DNA of 6,679 bases from an uncultured Clostridia bacterium (GTDB lineage: Bacteria; Bacillota_A; Clostridia; Oscillospirales; Oscillospiraceae). The stretch covers positions 1 through 6,679 of the forward strand of contig CAMVIC010000084.1 in assembly GCA_947167435.1 (NCBI GenBank). The letters are read 5' to 3'. The number at the start of each line of letters is the position of its first letter. The stretch's first letter is position 1. Positions 1-6,290 of this stretch are shown here, piece by piece. The position numbers were made by a program, and so were the translations under genes. The notes beneath the pieces were generated by a model. The model was not told where the DNA came from, did not search any database, and saw only the letters and a program-made list of their open reading frames with translations.

Positions 1-513
1 GACCTGTGGCAGCGGACCTATTATCATTTCCGCAACGACAGCGCGCCTGTGCTGCAGCTGCGTACGGCTGAGAAGTATTTTTCCTTCTCCGTGAAAACGG
101 AGTTTGACACGAAGCATCGCTTCGACCAGAGCGGGATTGTTCTGTATCTGGACAGCGACAATTGGCTCAAGGCCTCGCTGGAATATGAAAACAAAAAAAT
201 CCAGCGCCTGGGCAGCGTGGTGACCAACAGGGGATACTCCGACTGGGCCTCCGTGGACGTGGACGCCGCCATCAAATCCGCCTGGTTTCGCCTGAGCCGC
301 CGGGAGGATGATTTCTGCATCGAGTATTCCGATGACGGCGCCGCGTATAAACAGATGCGGATCTGCCATATGTTCGGCGCCGGGGAAGAGGTGCGTTTCG
401 GCGTATATGCCTGCAGCCCGGAGGATTCCTCCTTCACGGCGTCCTTCTTCAACATGGAGCTGACGGAATGCCGGTGGAAGGCCCACGACGGCCAGAAACC
501 GGACGATACTTGA
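1..513 (+). CDS. DUF1349 family protein, 5'-truncated by window edge
   Basis: The frame is open from base 1 and gives 170 residues, beginning DLWQRTYYHFRND, up to a TGA at 511-513. The start lies left of the window. DUF1349 (concanavalin-like fold) proteins are usually about 180-200 residues, so only some 20 N-terminal residues are missing. Family hallmarks visible are the DLWQRTYY opening, the FDQSGIVLYLDSDNWLKASLEYE strand pair (broken here as FDQSGIVL and DNWLKASLEYE), the VVTNRGYSDWA block, and the late strand YSDDGAAYKQMRI followed by GVYACSPED. No signal peptide can be judged because the N-terminus is absent. The biochemical role of bacterial DUF1349 proteins is not established; the fold resembles carbohydrate-binding lectin domains, so sugar binding is only a guess. 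It lies 22 nt ahead of the amidohydrolase gene in the same orientation and is probably co-transcribed with it. Confidence 0.85.
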   Translation, partial: DLWQRTYYHFRNDSAPVLQLRTAEKYFSFSVKTEFDTKHRFDQSGIVLYLDSDNWLKASLEYENKKIQRLGSVVTNRGYSDWASVDVDAAIKSAWFRLSRREDDFCIEYSDDGAAYKQMRICHMFGAGEEVRFGVYACSPEDSSFTASFFNMELTECRWKAHDGQKPDDT

Positions 514-535
514 AATACAAATAAGGAGCGTTTTC

Positions 536-2113
536 ATGAAAACACTGCTGAAAAACGGGACTATCTATGACGGAACCGGCGCGGCGCCTTACGTGGGTGA
601 CCTGCTTCTGGAGGATGACGTGATTCTGGAAGTGGGAAAGGAAATCAACACCCCGGCCGACCGGGTGATCGACGTGCAGGGGAAGCAGGTCTGCCCGGGA
701 TTGATCGACGCCCATTCCCACAATGATTTCTTCTATGACCGGGAGGACGCGGAGAAGTTCTATCGACCCTTTGTTGAGCAGGGCATCACCACCCAGATTA
801 CCGGCAACTGCAGCTTTTCTCCCTTTGGTGTGGACCCGGACACACCGTATCGGGACAAGATCGGCGGCGGATTGTTCGATGCTCTGGCGCCCTGCAGCTT
901 CGCGGAATTCAAACGTCGGGCGGAGGGCAGATTGTACGTAAACCTTGTGCCGCTGATCGGTCAGGGCTCCGTCCGGGCGGGTATTGCCGGATATGATCCC
1001 GCGCCCTTCACCCCGGAACAGATTCAGCAGGAGCTTTCCCACGTGCGGGAGGCCATGGAGGGCGGCGCCTTTGGCGGCTCCTTCGGCTTTATGTACGAGC
1101 CGGACCGCTATGCCCGCCAGGACGAGATTCTGGCCTTCGCCAAAGAGATCGCCCGCTACGACGGCATCGTGACCATCCATCCCCGCGCCTGCTCCATCGT
1201 CAGCGCGGACTATCCGCTGCTGACCAAAAAGTCCCACCTGGAGATGGGCCTGGACGAGGCGGTGGACATCATGGAGAAGTCCGGCTGCAAACTGGAATAC
1301 AGCCACCTGATCTTTACCGGCCAGCGCAGCTGGAAGCTGCTGGACAAAATGCTGGCAACCTTCTATCGGGAGCGGAAAAAGGGCTATCCCATCGCCTTTG
1401 ATAACTACGCTTTCCATTATGGCGCCTCGGTCATCACGGTGGTTTTTCCCGAGTGGTACGCCAAGCTTTCCAAGGAAGAAGCCAAGAAGCCCGTCAACCG
1501 CTTCAAGCTGCAGCTCACGATCCTGATGTACCGCAAGGTGCTGGGCATCGACTGGGACGACATGGTGGTGGCCTACATCTCTGACGAGCATCCGGAGTAT
1601 GAGGGCAAAACCATTCCCCAGGCTGCCGCGGAGGAGGGCCTTTCCAATCTGGACATGTATCTGAAGCTGGTGGAGCTTTCCGACCGGGCCGGCAGCATCT
1701 ATCTTGGAAAGTACTATAACGACGAGATTGTCCGCCGATTGATGGAGGACGAGCTGTCGGTGTTCATGACGGACGCCTGGGTGGAGGAAAAAGGCCTGCA
1801 GAACATCGCGGCCTTCCAGACCTTCCCCCAGTTCTTCCTGCTGGCAAAGCGCTACGGCATCCCCACGGAGAAGATCGTACGGAAGATGACCGGCGCCACC
1901 GCAGACCGCTACGGAATTCCCCAGCGGGGTTATCTGAAGCCGGGATACAAGGCGGACGTGACCGTGCTGGATATCGGCGCCATGCGGGTGGACGAGAGCA
2001 AGCCGGATCATAAGCCCACCGGCATCGAATATGTGTTCGTAAACGGGCAGGCTGTTCTGGAAGAAGGAAAGTATGTGGGCGGCCGCGCCGGAAAGCTGCT
2101 GCTGAAGCGCTGA
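536..2113 (+). CDS. N-acyl-D-amino-acid deacylase-type amidohydrolase
   Basis: This 525-residue cytoplasmic metal-dependent amidohydrolase has the usual length for D-aminoacylases (about 480-530). The ATG at 536 follows AAGGAG at 523-528, and the protein opens with the family's strand MKTLLKNGTIYDGTG. Metal-site residues visible are His60 and His62 in DAHSHND, Cys92 in TGNCSFSP (matching the metal-ligand Cys of D-aminoacylase), His215 in TIHPRA, His257 in EYSHL, and the likely catalytic Asp413 in FMTDAW. The end carries the composite-domain signature MTGATADRYGIPQRG...GYKADVTVLD. Known family members hydrolyse N-acyl-D-amino acids to D-amino acid plus carboxylate. Here the SHHK and HPRLWGTF segments that I recall as binding the substrate carboxylate read SHLIF and NIAAFQTF, and His215 to His257 is a longer gap than in the Alcaligenes enzyme. 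The family call is firm but the substrate is open; another acyl-amide or cyclic amide is possible. It lies 29 nt upstream of a HAD phosphatase. Confidence 0.88.
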   Translation: MKTLLKNGTIYDGTGAAPYVGDLLLEDDVILEVGKEINTPADRVIDVQGKQVCPGLIDAHSHNDFFYDREDAEKFYRPFVEQGITTQITGNCSFSPFGVDPDTPYRDKIGGGLFDALAPCSFAEFKRRAEGRLYVNLVPLIGQGSVRAGIAGYDPAPFTPEQIQQELSHVREAMEGGAFGGSFGFMYEPDRYARQDEILAFAKEIARYDGIVTIHPRACSIVSADYPLLTKKSHLEMGLDEAVDIMEKSGCKLEYSHLIFTGQRSWKLLDKMLATFYRERKKGYPIAFDNYAFHYGASVITVVFPEWYAKLSKEEAKKPVNRFKLQLTILMYRKVLGIDWDDMVVAYISDEHPEYEGKTIPQAAAEEGLSNLDMYLKLVELSDRAGSIYLGKYYNDEIVRRLMEDELSVFMTDAWVEEKGLQNIAAFQTFPQFFLLAKRYGIPTEKIVRKMTGATADRYGIPQRGYLKPGYKADVTVLDIGAMRVDESKPDHKPTGIEYVFVNGQAVLEEGKYVGGRAGKLLLKR

Positions 2114-2142
2114 ACCGTGTTTTTTGAAAAGAAAGGAACCCA

Positions 2143-2865
2143 ATGCTGAAAGCAGTTTTATTCGACCTTGACGGGACCCTGCTGCCCATGGACCAGGACG
2201 CCTTTGTCAACCGCTATTTCGGCCTGCTGAGTCAGAAAATGCAGCCCTATGGCTACGAGCCGAAGACCCTTATAAAAGCCGTATGGGGCGGAACCGCCGC
2301 CATGGTGAAAAACGACGGCTCCTGCCGGAACGAGGAGGCCTTCTGGCGCTTCTTCCTGGATATTTACGGGGAAGAGGCACGCGCCCACTTGCCGGTGTTT
2401 GAGGAATTCTATGCCGGAGAGTTTCAGCAGGCAAGAGATTTCTGCGGCTTTACGCCCAAAGCGGCGGAGGTGCTGACACTGACAAAGGAGCTGGGCCTGC
2501 GGCGAATTCTGGCCACAAATCCTCTGTTTCCGGCCATTGCCACCCAGAGCCGCATCCGCTGGGCGGGGCTGTCGCCGGAGGATTTTGAGTTCTACACCAC
2601 CTATGAAAACAGCAGCACCTGCAAGCCGAACCCGGACTATTACCGGGAAATCCTGCAAAAACGCGGCCTCGCCCCGGAGCATTGCCTGATGGTGGGAAAC
2701 GACGTGGGGGAGGATATGGTTGCGCAAAGTCTTGGCATGAAGGTGTTTCTGCTGACGGACTGCCTGATCAACCGGGCGGACGAAGACATCGACCGCTGGC
2801 CTCACGGCGGCTTTGACGATCTGATGGTCTTCCTGCGGGAGCAGACGGCTGCCGAAGCGGAATAA
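2143..2865 (+). CDS. HAD-superfamily hydrolase (probable phosphatase)
   Basis: The protein has 240 residues and all four HAD motifs in order. Motif I is FDLDGTLL with nucleophile Asp8 and acid/base Asp10. Motif II is Thr125 in ILATNP. Motif III is Lys161 in CKPNPDYY. Motif IV is GNDVGEDM with Asp187 and Asp191 for Mg2+ binding. Residues about 15-105, between motifs I and II, form a helical C1-type cap, as in small-molecule phosphatases and phosphonatases. The ATG at 2143 follows the purine-rich AAAGGA at 2132-2137, and the gene starts 29 nt after the amidohydrolase stop, so they are likely one transcript. A terminator follows at once. The substrate cannot be told from sequence. It does not look like a beta-phosphoglucomutase, whose motif I normally reads DGVI/DGVL, so there is no direct reason to tie it to the sugar phosphate made by the neighbouring GH94 enzyme. 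Confidence 0.86.
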   Translation: MLKAVLFDLDGTLLPMDQDAFVNRYFGLLSQKMQPYGYEPKTLIKAVWGGTAAMVKNDGSCRNEEAFWRFFLDIYGEEARAHLPVFEEFYAGEFQQARDFCGFTPKAAEVLTLTKELGLRRILATNPLFPAIATQSRIRWAGLSPEDFEFYTTYENSSTCKPNPDYYREILQKRGLAPEHCLMVGNDVGEDMVAQSLGMKVFLLTDCLINRADEDIDRWPHGGFDDLMVFLREQTAAEAE

Positions 2866-2875
2866 CAACATATGC

Positions 2876-2912
2876 AAAAAAGCTCTCATGCAGAACGCAT
2901 GGGAGCCTTTTT
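2876..2912. terminator. Bidirectional rho-independent terminator between convergent genes
   Basis: A 10-bp stem (2882-2891 with 2897-2906, one G-U pair on the + strand) encloses a 5-nt AGAAC loop. It is followed on the + strand by CTTTTT (T-run 2908-2912) and preceded by six A (2876-2881), which make a U-run when transcribed from the - strand. It lies 10 nt after the HAD gene stop and 15 nt after the GH94 stop on the other strand, so one hairpin can end both convergent transcripts. Confidence 0.88.
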
Positions 2913-2927
2913 GTATATTTGTAAGAT

Positions 2928-5336
2928 TTACAGCGTCAGCTCGATTTCCGTGTGCTCCGTGAGCTTATCCTCCGGAATCAGGCAGCCGGGCAGCGTCTCG
3001 CCGTTGACGGTGAGCTTTGTGCAGCCGCTCTCTTTGCCCTTGGGATTGAGAACCGTGATGTGCAGCTTTCTGCCGCGAAACTCTTTCCACAGCTCCAGCG
3101 TCGGCCAGTCCTTGGGAATGGAGGGGGAGAGCTTCAGACCGTGCAGTTCCGGACGGATGCCGAGAATGCCTTCCACGCAGCCGACCATCACCGTAGACGC
3201 CGTACCGGTCAGCCAGTGGACGTGGGAGCGGCCGAAATTGGGGCTAGCCTTGCCCTCGGTGAACTGCCCGTAGCAATAGGGCTCGATCCCGCGGATTTCC
3301 GCCCGGTCATTCTGCATGGACGGGGCGTTCTCGCTGAAGTAGGCAAAGGCACGGTCTCCGTGACCCAGCAGCGCCTCAGCCAGAATCAGCCAGCCCTGGG
3401 ACTGGGAGAAAATCCCCGCGTTCTCCTTGACACCTGCGTTGTAGATCAGTGCCAGGGCCCCCTCAAAAGCATGGGCATGGAAGGGCGGATCCATCAGAAT
3501 GGCGCCGTATGCGGTGTTCAGCCGCTGCCAGACCCGGTCCATAGCCGCATCAGCCTGTTCTGCGTCCGCAAGGCCGCTGATAACGGCCCAGCTCTGGGGA
3601 TTGAGCCAGAGATTGGCTTCCGGTGCGCTGCGCTCGCCGATGGTTTCGCCCGCCTCGGTAAAGCCGCGAAGGAAGCGGTCTTCGTTCCAGCAGAGCTTCT
3701 GAATCTTCTCGCCCAGTGCCGTCTGTTCCTTCTCAAGCCAGGTCAGATACTCCGCGTCCTGCTTTTCCGCGGCCAAGGCGCGCATGACGGTGAAGGCGTA
3801 ATAATCCTGCAGCGCTACAAAGCTGGACTCGCCGTTTGCACCCAAACGAAGGCAGTCGTTCCAGTCGGCATACAGTCCGGCGGGCAGTCCGTGGGGGCCC
3901 AGGTGCGTGGCGGAGAAGTTGATGGCCCGCTTCAGATGCTCATACACCGTGGCGCTGTCCCGGTCGGCAAAGGGAATCTGCTCGTCCAGGAAGGAAAGCT
4001 CGCCGCTCTCGGTCACGTATTTATAAACGGTGGGGAAGAGCCACAGGGCATCGTCCGCCCGATAGGCCGGGTGTCCCGTCTCCTTCACATAGGCCGGGTC
4101 CTCCGGTCCGGCCTCCCGTCCGGCCTGATGGGTAAACTTCACAAGCGGAAGTCCGCCGCCGTGATGAATCTGGGCCGAGAGCATGAAGCGGATTTTTTCC
4201 TTTGCCATCTCAGGCGCAAGATGGATGACCCCCTGAATATCCTGCACCGTGTCCCGATAACCGTAACCGTTGCGAAGCCCGCAGTAGGTAAAGGAGGCGG
4301 CCCGGGACCAGATAAAGGTCATGAAGCAGTTATAGGCGTTCCAGGTGTTGATCATGGTGTCGAATTCCGGGCAGGGGCTTTTGACGCGGAAACGGGACAG
4401 CTTCGTTTCCCACCAGGCCTTCAGCTCATCCAGCTCACGGCCCGGAAGAGAAGCGTCCGCATAAGCGGCCAGAATCGCGGCGCTCTGCCGCTGGCCCTGG
4501 GCGCCCAGGAGAAAGACCAACGTCCGGCTCTCGCCGGGCTGCAGCGGCACGAGGGCAGAGAGAGCGCCGCAGCTGTTCTCGTTGTAGTTCAGGCAGTTGC
4601 CCAGATCGCCGCGCTCCACGCCCAGGGGATTCCCGTAATCCCGATAGGGACCCAGGAAAGCTGCCCGATCCCCGCAGTAGGACGAGACCTCCGCGCCGGA
4701 AAGGCCGAAAAAGCGCTCCATCAGGTCGCTGCCGCCATCCCCGTCACCGGCAGCCACGGCGTCCAGGTTGCCGTGAATCTGCTGGCGGATTCGGTTGGCA
4801 TCGTACAGGGTCCGGGTGATGAACTGGGAGTACTGAAGGTTCACCTGGTCCTGCTCATAGTTCGGATGGCTGGTAAACTCCGCGTATCCGGTCAGCGTGA
4901 GCGACCGGGGCCGCACATCGCGATTTGTCACCGTAAGCGCCCAGACCTCGTGGCTCTTTCCCAGCGGCACGTAGTACAGTGCCTCACTGTAAATGCCCGC
5001 ATATTCCGCGCTGATTCTTGTATAACCCAGTCCGTGCCTGCACTCGCTTTTGTACTGATCCAGAGCCTTGCCAACCGGCTGCCAGGAGGCCGACCAATAG
5101 TCGCCGCTTTCGTTGTCCCGCAGATAGAGATAGCGGCCGGGCCGGTCAGAGGCGTTGAACACATAGCGCAGCAGACGCCCGTTGGCACCTGAGCGCACAA
5201 AGCTGTAGCCGCCGGCGTTGTTGGAAATCAGCGCCCCGTATTCCGGTGAACCCAGGTAATTTGCCCAGGGCTTCGGTGTGTCCGGCCTGGTGATGACATA
5301 TTCCCGGTTTTCATCGTCAAAATATCCGTATTGCAT
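2928..5336 (-). CDS. GH94 family glycoside phosphorylase (cellobiose/chitobiose phosphorylase-like)
   Basis: An 802-residue inverting phosphorylase of the length usual for cellobiose and N,N'-diacetylchitobiose phosphorylases (about 800). These cleave a beta-linked disaccharide with inorganic phosphate to an alpha-sugar 1-phosphate plus a sugar, in the cytoplasm; no signal peptide is seen. The N-terminus MQYGYFDDENREYVITRPDT and PWANYLG match the family start, followed by a beta-sandwich domain (to about 270; GDYWSASWQPV at 78-88, RHGLGYT at 100-106). The (alpha/alpha)6 catalytic domain carries SRAASF (344-349), RNGYGYRDTVQD (355-366), the general-acid motif ADWNDCL (490-496, Asp491/Asp494), KENAGIFSQSQGW (637-649) and WLTGTA (708-713), the last shared with the phosphate-binding loop. 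Start choice: ATG 5336 has GAGGTGA 8 nt upstream and matches family N-termini; an in-frame GTG at 5393 has no ribosome site. Overall resemblance is to chitobiose-type members, but the substrate is not determined. Gln645 replaces the conserved phosphate-contacting His. Its regulator is probably the TetR gene immediately upstream. Confidence 0.92.
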   Translation of the reverse strand: MQYGYFDDENREYVITRPDTPKPWANYLGSPEYGALISNNAGGYSFVRSGANGRLLRYVFNASDRPGRYLYLRDNESGDYWSASWQPVGKALDQYKSECRHGLGYTRISAEYAGIYSEALYYVPLGKSHEVWALTVTNRDVRPRSLTLTGYAEFTSHPNYEQDQVNLQYSQFITRTLYDANRIRQQIHGNLDAVAAGDGDGGSDLMERFFGLSGAEVSSYCGDRAAFLGPYRDYGNPLGVERGDLGNCLNYNENSCGALSALVPLQPGESRTLVFLLGAQGQRQSAAILAAYADASLPGRELDELKAWWETKLSRFRVKSPCPEFDTMINTWNAYNCFMTFIWSRAASFTYCGLRNGYGYRDTVQDIQGVIHLAPEMAKEKIRFMLSAQIHHGGGLPLVKFTHQAGREAGPEDPAYVKETGHPAYRADDALWLFPTVYKYVTESGELSFLDEQIPFADRDSATVYEHLKRAINFSATHLGPHGLPAGLYADWNDCLRLGANGESSFVALQDYYAFTVMRALAAEKQDAEYLTWLEKEQTALGEKIQKLCWNEDRFLRGFTEAGETIGERSAPEANLWLNPQSWAVISGLADAEQADAAMDRVWQRLNTAYGAILMDPPFHAHAFEGALALIYNAGVKENAGIFSQSQGWLILAEALLGHGDRAFAYFSENAPSMQNDRAEIRGIEPYCYGQFTEGKASPNFGRSHVHWLTGTASTVMVGCVEGILGIRPELHGLKLSPSIPKDWPTLELWKEFRGRKLHITVLNPKGKESGCTKLTVNGETLPGCLIPEDKLTEHTEIELTL

Positions 5337-5344
5337 GCTTTTCG

Positions 5345-5351
5345 TCACCTC
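5345..5351 (-). promoter_or_regulatory. Ribosome binding site deciding the GH94 start
   Basis: On the - strand GAGGTGA lies 8 nt before ATG 5336. The upstream in-frame GTG at 5393 is preceded by CCGGCCC with no Shine-Dalgarno, so translation is placed at 5336. Confidence 0.75.
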
Positions 5352-5416
5352 ATACAGATTCGTATTTCTATACTCGCGCGTAAACCCAACCACGGGCCGG
5401 ATGATGCGCGCAGCTC

Positions 5417-5445
5417 AGTATAACCCCGTCTGACATAGCTGTCAA
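5417..5445 (-). promoter_or_regulatory. Sigma-70/SigA-type promoter of the GH94 gene
   Basis: On the - strand there is a perfect -35 TTGACA (5440-5445), a 17-nt spacer (5423-5439) and a -10 TATACT (5417-5422, 5 of 6). Transcription would start near 5410, giving a leader of about 74 nt before ATG 5336. The -35 box overlaps the stop codon (5442-5444) of the upstream regulator gene, so the GH94 gene can be expressed separately from the regulator as well as by read-through. Confidence 0.8.
5431..5444. promoter_or_regulatory. Candidate operator: TGACA-N4-TGTCA over the -35 box
   Basis: The sequence TGACATAGCTGTCA is an inverted repeat with perfect 5-bp arms and a 4-nt centre. It covers five of six -35 bases of the GH94 promoter. 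The position suits a repressor. It fits 12 of 14 positions of the CcpA cre consensus as I recall it (TGWAANCGNTNWCA), but not the central CG, so either the adjacent TetR protein or catabolite control could act here. This is inference from position and symmetry. Confidence 0.45.
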
Positions 5446-6077
5446 TGCACCGTAGACTGTGCCGAGCGGCTTCCTTTTTTGCGCGACGGCTCTACCGGCT
5501 CATAGGGCACAAAACCCTCGCGGCCCTGGGGCTGACGCTCCAACAGCTGCACGTTTCGTTTTGACGGGCGGTAATACAGATCGCGAAACAACTGCACAAA
5601 ATCCTCCGGCGGCATGGGATGCTCTTCCGACAGCCAAAGGACGAACAGATCGAAGCCCATGTTGCACTCATGCTCCAGGTAGAAATTGAACAGCTCCTCG
5701 CTGGAAAACTCCGACCGGTAATCCCCGCGGAGAAGCCCGCTGAGATAGCGGATCACACAGGCCCGGAAAGAGTTCTGCCCGGTATAGAGAAAAGCGTTTC
5801 GGTAATAAGCCTGATCGGCGTACAGCACCCGGGCGATATGGGGCATATAGTCCCAGAAGCTCCAGCCCTCAAAATGCTCCGTGTTCAGGAGGTAGTCGTG
5901 GTAATAGATCCACTCCACGACCTCGTATTTATCCCGGAAATAGCGATAGAAATTCCGCCGGTTCAGCCCGGTTTTCTCACAGATCTCGTTGACGGAGATC
6001 TGATCGATGGTCTTGCTGCGCATCAGGTCCTTGGTACCCTCCGCCACGGCGTTTTTCACGATATCCAGATTTGCCAT
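5442..6077 (-). CDS. TetR/AcrR-family transcriptional regulator (DhaS-like)
   Basis: The protein has 211 residues. The N-terminal helices (about 4-60) hold a TetR-type DNA-binding domain: KNAVAEGTKDLM, then ISVNEICEKTGLNRRNFYRYF (about 27-47; split as ISVNEICEKTG and LNRRNFYRYF), and the following DKYEVVEWIYY helix. The helical C-terminal part (about 70-170, WSFWDYMPHIARVLYAD onward) resembles the ligand domain of the DhaS-like TetR subgroup. A tail of about 40 charged residues after YYRPSKRN, including PSRKKGSR, is longer than usual. ATG 6077 is chosen because GAGGAG lies 9 nt upstream; an in-frame ATG at 6101 has no Shine-Dalgarno. The stop overlaps the -35 of the GH94 promoter in the same orientation, so the likely role is sensing the phosphorylase substrate or product and controlling that gene. 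Whether it represses or activates cannot be told; some DhaS-like members activate. Confidence 0.85.
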   Translation of the reverse strand: MANLDIVKNAVAEGTKDLMRSKTIDQISVNEICEKTGLNRRNFYRYFRDKYEVVEWIYYHDYLLNTEHFEGWSFWDYMPHIARVLYADQAYYRNAFLYTGQNSFRACVIRYLSGLLRGDYRSEFSSEELFNFYLEHECNMGFDLFVLWLSEEHPMPPEDFVQLFRDLYYRPSKRNVQLLERQPQGREGFVPYEPVEPSRKKGSRSAQSTVH

Positions 6078-6086
6078 TTCTGCCGT

Positions 6087-6092
6087 CTCCTC
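6087..6092 (-). promoter_or_regulatory. Ribosome binding site deciding the TetR start
   Basis: GAGGAG on the - strand lies 9 nt before ATG 6077. It falls inside the eight extra codons that a start at ATG 6101 would add, and that upstream ATG has only TTCATTGCATA before it. Confidence 0.75.
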
Positions 6093-6115
6093 ATCCGTCA
6101 TTATGCAATGAAAAC

Positions 6116-6144
6116 AGTATAAGGTCTCCGGTGCGAATTTTCCA
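6116..6144 (-). promoter_or_regulatory. Probable promoter of the TetR regulator gene
   Basis: On the - strand TGGAAA (6139-6144, 4 of 6 to the -35 consensus) is separated by 17 nt from TATACT (6116-6121, 5 of 6). The expected start near 6109 leaves a leader of about 31 nt carrying the GAGGAG site. The -10 context TTATACTG is the same 8-mer as in the GH94 promoter. Confidence 0.6.
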
Positions 6145-6163
6145 GCCCTGCAGAGAAGAAAAT

Positions 6164-6187
6164 GTCACAATTATTGTAAAACGTGAC
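6164..6187. promoter_or_regulatory. Nested inverted repeats in the divergent intergenic region
   Basis: GTCAC (6164-6168) and GTGAC (6183-6187) are perfect complementary arms. Within and overlapping them is ACAAT-T-ATTGT (6167-6177), an 11-bp palindrome with one central base. The site lies between the -35 of the regulator and the promoter of the flavodoxin-like gene, so it could bind a regulator. The arms are short and the region is AT-rich, so chance is a real alternative. Confidence 0.3.
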
Positions 6188-6217
6188 CAGCGGGCACAGA
6201 TTTGGCTTTCTGCCGCC

Positions 6218-6246
6218 TGCACGGAAATGGTATGATTCGATATAAT
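6218..6246 (+). promoter_or_regulatory. Probable promoter of the flavodoxin-like gene
   Basis: A perfect TATAAT at 6241-6246 has a poor -35 (TGCACG, 6218-6223, 3 of 6) 17 nt upstream. A second, overlapping candidate is an extended -10, TGGTATGAT at 6228-6236, which could work without a -35. The expected leader is about 40-50 nt and ends in AGGAGG. Confidence 0.5.
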
Positions 6247-6276
6247 AATCTCAGAAACCTGCCGATTCTATCATAC
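6230..6276. repeat. Inverted repeat GTATGAT / ATCATAC flanking the TATAAT box
   Basis: GTATGAT at 6230-6236 and its exact complement ATCATAC at 6270-6276 are separated by 33 nt that include TATAAT and the predicted start site. Because the left arm is upstream of the transcript start, an RNA hairpin is unlikely; paired protein-binding half-sites or chance are the options. Confidence 0.3.
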
Positions 6277-6290
6277 TTCAGGAGGAAATT

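Noticed and set aside
449..2143. 564-codon open frame on the - strand opposite the amidohydrolase gene
   Set aside because: It is the antisense shadow of a gene with clear family motifs. Its translation has no recognisable domain and a composition typical of reversed GC-rich codons, and it has no ribosome site.
2143..2865. HAD gene as a beta-phosphoglucomutase working with the GH94 enzyme
   Set aside because: Motif I reads DLDGTLL rather than the DGV form of that enzyme, inverting GH94 enzymes yield alpha-sugar 1-phosphates, and the genes are convergent across a terminator.
2872..3273. Possible + strand gene starting in the terminator region
   Set aside because: Its start lies inside the hairpin leader, its frame is antisense to the GH94 C-terminus, and the peptide has no family features.
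2952..5192. 746-codon open frame on the + strand opposite the GH94 gene
   Set aside because: The - strand frame has all GH94 motifs; this one shows none. Long antisense frames are expected from third-position GC bias.
5337..5393. GTG start at 5393 adding 19 residues to the GH94 protein
   Set aside because: No Shine-Dalgarno precedes it, it lies only about 16 nt from the predicted transcript start, and family N-termini match the internal ATG at 5336.
5374..5410. CGCGC/GCGCG hairpin in the GH94 leader as a riboswitch or attenuator
   Set aside because: There are only 5 bp of pairing across a loop of over 20 nt, with no T-run and no recognisable riboswitch core.
6078..6101. ATG at 6101 adding 8 residues to the TetR protein
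   Set aside because: It has no Shine-Dalgarno, and the extra codons contain the GAGGAG site that serves the ATG at 6077.
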